A stretch of DNA of 6,152 bases, taken from an uncultured Polymorphobacter sp. (GTDB lineage: Bacteria; Pseudomonadota; Alphaproteobacteria; Sphingomonadales; Sphingomonadaceae). Below the pieces are notes generated by a model that was given only the letters and a program-made list of their open reading frames with translations, did no database searches and was not told the origin of the DNA. The stretch spans positions 1 through 6,152 of the forward strand of contig CALDHQ010000652.1 of assembly GCA_937894055.1 (NCBI GenBank), given 5' to 3'. Position numbers and translations under genes: made by a program. This document shows, in pieces, positions 1 to 6,152 of the stretch (position 1 is the stretch's first letter; every line of letters begins with the position of its first letter).

Positions 1-287
1 GTCACGCGATTGATGCCGCGCACCTCGTTGATGATGCGGCTGCTGACCTTCTTCAGCAGCGCGTACGGCAGCTCGGCCCAGTCGGCGGTCATGAAGTCGC
101 TGGTCTGCACGGCGCGCAGCGCCACCACGTAGTCGTAGGTGCGGCCGTCGCCCATCACGCCCACGCTCTTGACCGGCAGGAAGACGGTGAAGGCCTGGCT
201 GGTCAGGTCGTACCAGCTTTTTCCCGAATTGTGGTCGATCGTGGAGCGCAATTCCTCAATGAAGATGGCGTCCGCACGGCGCAGCAG
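1..287 (-). CDS. guaA: GMP synthase (glutamine-hydrolysing), C-terminal fragment, broken at both ends
   Basis: GuaA converts XMP to GMP with glutamine and ATP in the cytoplasm, the last step of guanine nucleotide synthesis. Read on the minus strand, about 95 codons give the dimerisation-domain end of the enzyme: [13 protein letters not shown], then [20 protein letters not shown], then [19 protein letters not shown] and [12 protein letters not shown], all hallmark GuaA stretches. An insert ([11 protein letters not shown]) between the first two blocks is absent from the E. coli protein and, from memory, is seen in betaproteobacteria such as Comamonadaceae. The true C-terminus lies beyond base 1. 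Upstream, GuaA similarity stops sharply near base 287, where the frame turns into a Leu/Arg run that is the antisense of a Gln/Ala-rich tail. The ATP-pyrophosphatase and glutaminase domains are missing. Identity is secure; the break is probably a chimera joint, not a natural truncation. Confidence 0.88.
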   Translation of the reverse strand, partial: MLRRADAIFIEELRSTIDHNSGKSWYDLTSQAFTVFLPVKSVGVMGDGRTYDYVVALRAVQTSDFMTADWAELPYALLKKVSSRIINEVRGINRV

Positions 288-425
288 AAGCAGGCGCAGC
301 AGCCCCAGGCGGCCCAGCAGCCGGCCGCCTCGCGCCGGATCAGGCTTCCGTCCGAACGCCTCGGTTTCTCCAACCCTGGCCTCTCGCCATCGTGGGTGGA
401 CCGCGCCGATTCTTCTTTGGAATAG
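288..425 (+). CDS. 3' end of an unidentified protein gene, 5' part missing
   Basis: This is a short plus-strand reading frame that ends in TAG inside the first Fur-like operator. It encodes a Gln/Ala/Pro-rich linker ([16 protein letters not shown]) followed by a more ordinary tail ([20 protein letters not shown] and a short acidic end). I do not recognise the family. The frame stays open leftwards into the guaA region, but that stretch is guaA read antisense, so the genuine coding part should begin at about 282-288. Codons favour G/C at the third position as in the following fur gene, which fits a shared source. It could be the C-terminal tail of a secreted or membrane-anchored protein, but nothing visible decides this. 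Whether it is coding at all is moderately uncertain. Confidence 0.35.
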   Translation, partial: KQAQQPQAAQQPAASRRIRLPSERLGFSNPGLSPSWVDRADSSLE

Positions 426-431
426 TTCTAA
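417..431. promoter_or_regulatory. Fur/PerR-like operator, upstream copy
   Basis: The sequence TTGGAAT-A-GTTCTAA is a 7-1-7 inverted repeat with five of seven positions paired. It resembles the PerR box (TTATAAT-N-ATTATAA) and a second copy lies 29 bases downstream, centre to centre. The stop codon of the preceding frame is contained in it. Binding by the neighbouring Fur-family protein is inferred from layout only. Confidence 0.4.
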
Positions 432-445
432 TTATCGCTTGCACC

Positions 446-460
446 TTAGAATCATTCCAA
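446..460. promoter_or_regulatory. Fur/PerR-like operator overlapping a candidate -10 box
   Basis: TTAGAAT-C-ATTCCAA is a 7-1-7 inverted repeat with six of seven positions paired and 11 of 14 matches to the PerR box. It contains TAGAAT (447-452), a five-of-six match to the sigma-70 -10 hexamer, although no good -35 lies 17 bases upstream. It ends 24 bases before the ATG of the Fur-family gene. A repressor here would block the promoter, the usual autoregulatory design of Fur and PerR genes. Confidence 0.5.
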
Positions 461-484
461 TTTGTTGCCCCTTCCTCAAAAGCC

Positions 485-913
485 ATGTCCACCACCGCCA
501 CCACTCCCCGCCACGATGCGGGGCTCGCGCAAAAACTCGCCGACAGCGGCCTGCGCTCCACCCCTCAGCGGGAGGTTGTTTACGACGTGCTTCTCAAGAA
601 GCGCGACCACCCCACCGCCGACGAAGTCTTTGCCCGCGTGAAGCCCGAGCTCCCCGGCATCTCCCTCGCCACCGTCTACAACTGCCTCGAAACGCTTGTG
701 CAGTGCGACCTCGTCCGCGCCGTCAATTTCGAGCGCGGCCCCACCCGCTACTGCCCGAATCTCCGCCCTCACGCCCATTTTCACGACGAAGCGACCGGCC
801 AGACCCACGATATCGACCTGCCGCCCGCGCTTTTCGCCAAATTGAAGTCCGTCCTCCCCACCGGGTTCGACGCCAACGCCGATCTGGTGATGTGTGCGGC
901 GGTGGAGTCATGA
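485..913 (+). CDS. Fur-family metal- or peroxide-responsive transcriptional regulator
   Basis: This is an intact 142-residue Fur-family repressor, normal for the family. Residues 26-30 (TPQRE) and 59-71 (ISLATVYNCLETL) form the winged-helix DNA-binding domain, the latter being the recognition helix signature. The dimerisation and metal-binding part holds HAHFH (96-100) and HD (108-109), positions that bind the regulatory metal in Fur and PerR. The paired CxxC motifs that hold structural zinc in many Fur and PerR proteins are absent: HAHFH is followed by DEATG instead of xCxxCG, and the four Cys (67, 74, 90, 137) are not paired. The ATG at 485 is chosen because the family's N-terminus begins here and upstream codons overlap the operators; no clear Shine-Dalgarno is present. 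Two operator-like palindromes upstream suggest self-regulation. Fur, PerR or Zur type cannot be told apart. The last ten residues are atypical, so a joint near the end is possible. The source looks verrucomicrobial (Opitutaceae-like), at low confidence. Confidence 0.85.
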   Translation: MSTTATTPRHDAGLAQKLADSGLRSTPQREVVYDVLLKKRDHPTADEVFARVKPELPGISLATVYNCLETLVQCDLVRAVNFERGPTRYCPNLRPHAHFHDEATGQTHDIDLPPALFAKLKSVLPTGFDANADLVMCAAVES

Positions 914-1218
914 GGCGCGCCATCGCTGCCGCCATCCTCGCCGTCGTCGGCTGGTTCATCACCATTGGCAAACTGATCTATCTGAACAAGATCAGCAAAG
1001 CCTCCAAAGTCTTCCTGGAGCTGTGGGAAAACATCTCCACCGACATCACCGCACTCGATCATGCCGATGAAAACAGTGTAAGGACGCTCGGTGGCAAAGT
1101 CAGCGGCAGCAAAGTAAAACTCATCCGCCAGTCACCGCTATTTCACCTCTATCACATCGGCTCCCAGGAGATCCAGAAGCGCATCGGCAACGCTGGCGAC
1201 GAAGCCGTAGCCCCCTGA
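910..1218 (+). pseudogene. TolQ/ExbB/MotA-type proton channel subunit, fragment truncated by chimera joints
   Basis: The frame reads AAAILAVVGWFITIGKLIYL, a membrane segment that aligns with TM1 of TolQ (compare FSIASWAIIIQRTRILN in E. coli), then an amphipathic stretch with FLELWENISTDITALDHAD, then SPLFHLYHIGSQEIQKRI, which matches the cytoplasmic region where TolQ has IFYSGFKEFVRL. Such proteins form inner-membrane proton channels that energise TolA or TonB. The C-terminal two membrane helices are missing: after about base 1190 the frame becomes antisense parC and soon stops. The apparent ATG overlaps the fur stop as ATGA, but the membrane segment would begin at residue 4 with no periplasmic N-terminus, so the true start may be missing too. 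Third positions are less GC-rich than in fur, hinting at a different source. The family call is by recognition, without a search; the verrucomicrobial origin is a guess. Confidence 0.55.
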
Positions 1219-1323
1219 ACCCGCCACCAGGTACTTGCTCTCCGGTGCTGCCGTGAGAGCTTGAGCGAGTTTGCCGCCTTCCTGGAAGTCGATCATGGTG
1301 TTGAGTGGCGCGCCGTCGCCGCG
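1183..1323 (-). pseudogene. parC: DNA topoisomerase IV subunit A (ParC) fragment, C-terminal domain
   Basis: Minus-strand translation gives about 47 codons with RGDGAPLNTMIDFQEGG, then a spacer, then YLVAGSGGYGFVASVAD. This follows the first blades of the ParC C-terminal beta-pinwheel; E. coli ParC has ARGQGEPLTGKLTL and LLMASDAGYGFVCTF in the same order and spacing. ParC is the cutting subunit of topoisomerase IV, which decatenates sister chromosomes. Nothing of the catalytic domain is present. Downstream the frame runs into antisense tolQ, and upstream it runs into argJ in another frame, so both ends are artificial. RGDG favours ParC over GyrA because the GyrA box is not seen. The source resembles proteobacterial, perhaps betaproteobacterial, ParC. 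Confidence 0.6.
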
Positions 1324-1694
1324 GCTGCGGTCCTGGCGTGGTCCCGGACCGACTTCGCGCTCGCCGCTATCGCGGAGGCCACCGTCGCGCGGTTCTTGGC
1401 GATGCCGGCAGCGCCGGTGAAAGCGTTGGAATTGCCGGTGTTCACGACCAGGACCCGCGCCCTGCCCCCGCCCGCCTTCAGCGCTTCGCGGCACCAGTCC
1501 ACATCATCCGACCGCGTCGACGAGTTGGTGAAAATGCCGCCCACAGATGCGCCTTCGGGGAAATGCACCACCAGCAGGTCGTCGCGCACCTTGCCCTTGT
1601 AGAGCCCCAGCGAATGCGTGGTCAGCTCGATGCCGCCCACCTTCGGCAGAACCGGAAAACGCTCGGGCGCGAGCGGGGATACGGGCAGGTCCAT
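1293..1694 (-). CDS. argJ: Arginine biosynthesis bifunctional protein ArgJ, N-terminal part only
   Basis: ArgJ moves acetyl from N-acetylornithine to glutamate, and in many bacteria also makes N-acetylglutamate from acetyl-CoA. Visible family marks are SPLAPERFPVLPKVGGIEL at the N-terminus, the EGASVGGIFTNSSTRSDDV block, DWCREAL, and VLVVNTGNSNAFTGAAG, the conserved substrate-binding segment. Similarity ends about base 1350; the last 19 codons before the in-frame stop come from parC DNA in another frame. The self-cleavage site and the whole beta chain are lost, so as written the protein would be inactive. I chose ATG at 1694 because family members start a few residues before SPLAP; a TTG at 1706 in the same frame is the alternative and has a weak GAGAAAG 11 bases upstream. 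The gene follows the foldase gene by 16 to 28 bases and is probably cotranscribed with it. Diverged alphaproteobacterial type. Confidence 0.82.
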   Translation of the reverse strand: MDLPVSPLAPERFPVLPKVGGIELTTHSLGLYKGKVRDDLLVVHFPEGASVGGIFTNSSTRSDDVDWCREALKAGGGRARVLVVNTGNSNAFTGAAGIAKNRATVASAIAASAKSVRDHARTAAAATARHSTP

Positions 1695-1722
1695 ATTGCT
1701 GGCCAAGGCGCGGAGACTTTCT

Positions 1723-2793
1723 CTACTGCGAAGGTGGCGTGGTTGCGGGCGCTGGCGTCACAGACTTTGGCGCCGGCGTGGCGGCAGGCGGTGTTGCCGG
1801 CGCGGATGATGCAGCCGGAGGCGGCGTGACCACGGCTGGCGGCGCAGCCTCGGGCTGGGGGGCCACCACCGCAGGGGCCGGTGTCGGCGCGGGCGCCGCG
1901 CGCGGCTCGTCCGGCGTATCGAGACGCGAATTGCGCGGGCTGGTCTTCTTGCTGATCTCCGCCTCGCTGCGCAGCTGCTTGAGGATTTCCTCAAGCTGCG
2001 TCCGCCGCAGGAACTGCACGATCGGCCCGCGCAGCTCTTCGATCGACGGCGGCTGTTCTTTCCGCACTTCGTCGATCTTCACGACGTGCCAGCCCATCTG
2101 ATCCTCGAACGGCCGGGATATCCCGCCGCTCGGCGTTTCGCGGATCACCTTGGCGAATTCGGGCGTCGCATCGTCCGCGGTCATGTAACCAAGGTCGCCG
2201 CCATCCATCCGCGTCGCCTGGTCGGTCGAGCGCTTGGACGCCAGCACGGAGAACTCCGCCCCGGCCTTCAGCTCGGCGACCACCTTGTCGATCGCCTCTT
2301 TCGTCGGCGCGAGGATGTGGCGGACATGCGCCTCGTCATCCAGCACAAGCAGCTGGACCTGCGCCTCGTACATCTTGCGGATCGCCGCCTCGTCGACCTT
2401 CTCGTCGGCGACATGCTCCAGCAGGATATTGCCCAGGATGTTGTCGCGGGCGGTCAGCAGGCGGTGGCGCGCTTCCGGCTCCTCATCCAGCCCCCGGCTG
2501 ATCGCCTCCATGGCCAGCAGCTTGATCTCGATAAGCTGGTCCAGCACCTCGTTGAACTCGGCGCTTTCCGGTTCCAGCGTCTCGCCTTCCCGGACAAGGC
2601 CCTTCATCCGGGCCTCCATTTCCACGTCCGAGACGTAGATGATCTGGCCGTTAACCGTTGCCGCCTCGGCGGACGGATCGGCGCTGGCGGCTTCCCTTTC
2701 GGCAGGCGCCTGCTCCTCGCCGCACCCCGTCAGGGCGAGGCAGGCAAGCAGGGCGGCGGCTGCGGCGCCGCAAAGGCGTGTCCCAAAAGCCAT
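1723..2793 (-). CDS. Lipoprotein peptidyl-prolyl cis-trans isomerase of the parvulin (PpiC/SurA/PrsA) type
   Basis: This is a predicted periplasmic foldase of 356 residues. The N-terminus is a lipoprotein signal: Arg near the start, an Ala/Leu-rich core, then LTGC with the lipidated Cys at 24. Residues about 45-140 form the helical chaperone-like N-domain (VNGQIIYVSDVE is the usual entry). The parvulin domain covers about 153-242 with EAHVRHIL, KAGAEFSVLA, DGGDLGYM, TPEFAKVI and GWHVVKIDEVR, the last matching the family's GWHVIKV. Residues 284-356 are a low-complexity Pro/Ala tail. Start choice: AGGAG sits 7 bases before this ATG, whereas an upstream in-frame TTG at 2808 has no such site. It is transcribed away from secA and precedes argJ, a neighbourhood I recall from some alphaproteobacteria. 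It should assist outer-membrane or periplasmic protein folding. Which named foldase it equals is not determinable. Confidence 0.9.
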   Translation of the reverse strand: MAFGTRLCGAAAAALLACLALTGCGEEQAPAEREAASADPSAEAATVNGQIIYVSDVEMEARMKGLVREGETLEPESAEFNEVLDQLIEIKLLAMEAISRGLDEEPEARHRLLTARDNILGNILLEHVADEKVDEAAIRKMYEAQVQLLVLDDEAHVRHILAPTKEAIDKVVAELKAGAEFSVLASKRSTDQATRMDGGDLGYMTADDATPEFAKVIRETPSGGISRPFEDQMGWHVVKIDEVRKEQPPSIEELRGPIVQFLRRTQLEEILKQLRSEAEISKKTSPRNSRLDTPDEPRAAPAPTPAPAVVAPQPEAAPPAVVTPPPAASSAPATPPAATPAPKSVTPAPATTPPSQ

Positions 2794-2800
2794 CCCCGGG

Positions 2801-2805
2801 CTCCT
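2801..2805 (-). promoter_or_regulatory. Shine-Dalgarno AGGAG of the foldase gene
   Basis: AGGAG on the minus strand lies 7 bases before the ATG at 2793. It decides the start in favour of this ATG over the TTG at 2808, three bases upstream of the ribosome site. Confidence 0.75.
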
Positions 2806-2841
2806 CAAGCTGTTAAAGCTGTCTTCAGGCGGTCAGGGCTA

Positions 2842-2863
2842 CCAGTGCCAAGATTGACACTGG
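2842..2863. promoter_or_regulatory. Inverted repeat with internal TTGACA in the ppiC-secA divergent region
   Basis: The half-sites CCAGTG-n-CAA-n and n-TTG-n-CACTGG pair at nine of eleven positions around the centre 2852/2853. On the plus strand it holds TTGACA (2854-2859), a perfect sigma-70 -35 hexamer; the -10 position 17 bases on is TACGTG, a poor match. The dyad lies 49 bases upstream of the foldase ATG and 175 bases upstream of the secA ATG, so it could be an operator for either direction. The protein that would bind is unknown. Confidence 0.35.
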
Positions 2864-2888
2864 GTAAGCTGGTCCTTACGTGTCGCCA

Positions 2889-3038
2889 ATGCGCAAGTCG
2901 AGGGCGTTTCCCCGGTCGTTTTCCGTGGAATTTCCGGGGCATCGCGCTGGCGTAGCCGAGGCCGGAAAACTCCCCCGGATACACTATATACCTAGGGGCC
3001 CGCGACCATCGCGGCAAGGCTGGCAGCGGAATATCTGA
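2889..3038 (+). CDS. Possible 49-codon leader frame ending directly at secA
   Basis: An ATG-initiated frame of 49 codons ends in TGA whose last base is next to the A of the secA ATG (TGAATG). The peptide is basic (starts MRKSRAFPRS) and ends KLPRIHYIPRGPRPS plus a short tail ending in WQRNI. It is not similar to any protein I know, has no hydrophobic export signal, and no clear Shine-Dalgarno precedes it. An in-frame GTG at 2880 is an alternative start. Exact abutment would allow translational coupling or regulation of secA by a leader peptide, as SecM does in E. coli, but an open frame of this size can occur by chance in GC-rich DNA. I rate it as unproven. Confidence 0.15.
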   Translation: MRKSRAFPRSFSVEFPGHRAGVAEAGKLPRIHYIPRGPRPSRQGWQRNI

Positions 3039-5762
<2,724 letters not shown>

Positions 5763-5765
5763 GAC

Positions 5766-5803
5766 GCCTGCGGCGGGCTGAGATTGAAGGGCCTCCGGCG
5801 GGC
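5766..5803 (+). repeat. Direct repeat GCCT-n-CGGCGGGC, two copies just after secA
   Basis: GCCTGCGGCGGGC (5766-5778) and GCCTCCGGCGGGC (5791-5803) differ at one base in 13 and start 25 bases apart, beginning 4 bases after the secA stop. The second copy runs into the hairpin that follows. Such GC-rich post-gene modules recur in many proteobacterial genomes, from memory; whether this one is dispersed cannot be told here. Confidence 0.45.
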
Positions 5804-5818
5804 AGGCCTGAGGCCTGC
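5802..5818 (+). terminator. Hairpin after secA, possible transcription terminator
   Basis: GCAGGCC-TGA-GGCCTGC is a perfect 7-bp stem with a 3-base loop, 40 bases after the secA stop. No true U-run follows (ACCCGATTGTTT), so it is a weak intrinsic terminator or an mRNA 3'-end stabiliser. It works as a stem on either strand. Confidence 0.45.
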
Positions 5819-5982
5819 ACCCGATTGTTTGGCGGGGGACTTCCAAGCTAATTCTGGGTTGCGGGCGGGCACAGGTGCTGAATAGGCGCCGGCGCGGGAG
5901 TTCGGCACTGCATTGCGCGTTGCCATGCATTCCGGATGTAGTTATGCCCGATGCGTTAACTTTTTTGTGGGGGCATATTCAC
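5819..5982. other. Intergenic stretch between the secA hairpin and the secreted-protein gene
   Basis: No gene seen on either strand. It holds weak promoter-like pairs only: TTGCGC (5913-5918) with TGTAGT (5937-5942) at an 18-base spacing, and TTGCCA (5920-5925) with TATGCC (5943-5948) at 17. The stretch becomes less GC-rich towards the ATG and has a T6 run at 5961-5966. One of the pairs may drive the secreted-protein gene, at low confidence. Confidence 0.4.
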
Positions 5983-6152
5983 ATGGCGCGATCGAATCGT
6001 TTTGTTTGGGCAATTTCAGTTGCGCTGGCAGGGCTTGCATCTCCCGCCATCGCTGCGACCAATATCATCGATTCGACCTATGGCACCGGCGCCGGCAGCT
6101 TTGAACTCGGGTTGTTTACCGCGCGTGGGCCCGAAAATTATAACAACTTCCA
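5983..6152 (+). CDS. Secreted protein with N-terminal signal peptide, partial (runs off the window)
   Basis: The first 56 codons are present. Residues 1-24 are a classic Sec signal: MARSNR, a hydrophobic core (FVWAISVALAGLA) and SPAIA-A for signal peptidase I. The mature start (TNIIDSTYGTGAGSFELG) resembles the beginning of extracellular PEP-CTERM or choice-of-anchor/DUF642-type proteins, which open with a similar G-SFE-G motif; this is a loose resemblance, not an assignment. The gene lies 220 bases downstream of secA, separated by a hairpin, so it is likely a separate transcription unit. A G-rich stretch (GTGGGGGC) a few bases upstream may be its ribosome site. The protein would be an export client of SecA, but so would many others. 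Confidence 0.7.
   Translation, partial: MARSNRFVWAISVALAGLASPAIAATNIIDSTYGTGAGSFELGLFTARGPENYNNF

Noticed and set aside
139..1218. A single 359-codon plus-strand open frame across the first segments
   Set aside because: Its first two thirds are antisense guaA and an off-frame reading of fur; only the last third (TolQ-like) has family features.
910..1345. An insertion sequence or integron as the cause of the gene fragments
   Set aside because: No transposase, integrase, terminal inverted repeat or target duplication was found at the joins.
2813..2827. CtrA-like TTAA-N7-TTCA upstream of the foldase gene
   Set aside because: The second half-site departs from TTAA, and a single near match is expected by chance.
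2835..2851. Possible sigma-54 site (TGGCAC on the minus strand)
   Set aside because: The -12 partner TTGC is not found at the required spacing.
2910..2939. CCCCGG and CCGGGG inverted repeat in the secA upstream region
   Set aside because: Six-base arms with an 18-base loop in GC-rich DNA are weak evidence for a structured RNA, and no riboswitch core was seen.
2086..2955. A 289-codon plus-strand frame opposite the foldase gene
   Set aside because: It is antisense to a clear lipoprotein foldase with a good ribosome site and its His/Arg/Leu-rich translation has no recognisable domain.
2980..2992. TACACT/TATATA as -10 box of secA
   Set aside because: No recognisable -35 lies 16 to 18 bases upstream, so I did not list it as a promoter; it remains possible.

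Overview
The window falls into two unlike halves. From about base 1345 to the end it reads as one continuous piece of a GC-rich alphaproteobacterial chromosome, most like a sphingomonad or relative judging by the SecA ending and a secreted protein downstream. It holds, on the minus strand, the 5' part of argJ and a complete lipoprotein parvulin foldase gene (ppiC-like). After a 245-base divergent intergenic region come, on the plus strand, a complete secA and the first 56 codons of a secreted protein that runs off the window.

Bases 1 to about 1345 do not fit that genome or each other. They are short gene pieces, most broken at the segment edges: a minus-strand guaA C-terminal piece of betaproteobacterial type (1-287); the tail of an unidentified gene, then an intact Fur-family regulator gene with two PerR/Fur-like operators in front (288-913, GC-rich with C-ending codons, perhaps verrucomicrobial); a TolQ/ExbB proton-channel piece (about 910-1195, visibly less GC-rich); and a minus-strand parC piece of about 47 codons (1183-1323). 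argJ is then cut off in mid-protein where it meets parC. Reading frames of known proteins stop matching abruptly at the joins, and short shared bases lie at some of them. I read this as a chimeric contig end (cloning, amplification or assembly chimera) rather than a real locus. That conclusion rests on recalled family sequences and was not tested by database search.

In the alphaproteobacterial half the genes make partial functional sense. SecA drives proteins through SecYEG. The lipoprotein parvulin is expected to help exported proteins fold in the periplasm, and the two are transcribed divergently from a shared region that holds a dyad with a consensus-like TTGACA. argJ (arginine synthesis) follows ppiC by a short gap, probably in one transcript. 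A 49-codon open frame ends on the base before the secA start codon, the only feature here that hints at unusual control, and it is weakly supported.

No rRNA, tRNA, CRISPR array, insertion sequence or phage gene was seen. I found no convincing new multi-gene system. The most useful messages are the probable chimera, the tandem operators ahead of the Fur-family gene, and the secA upstream region.
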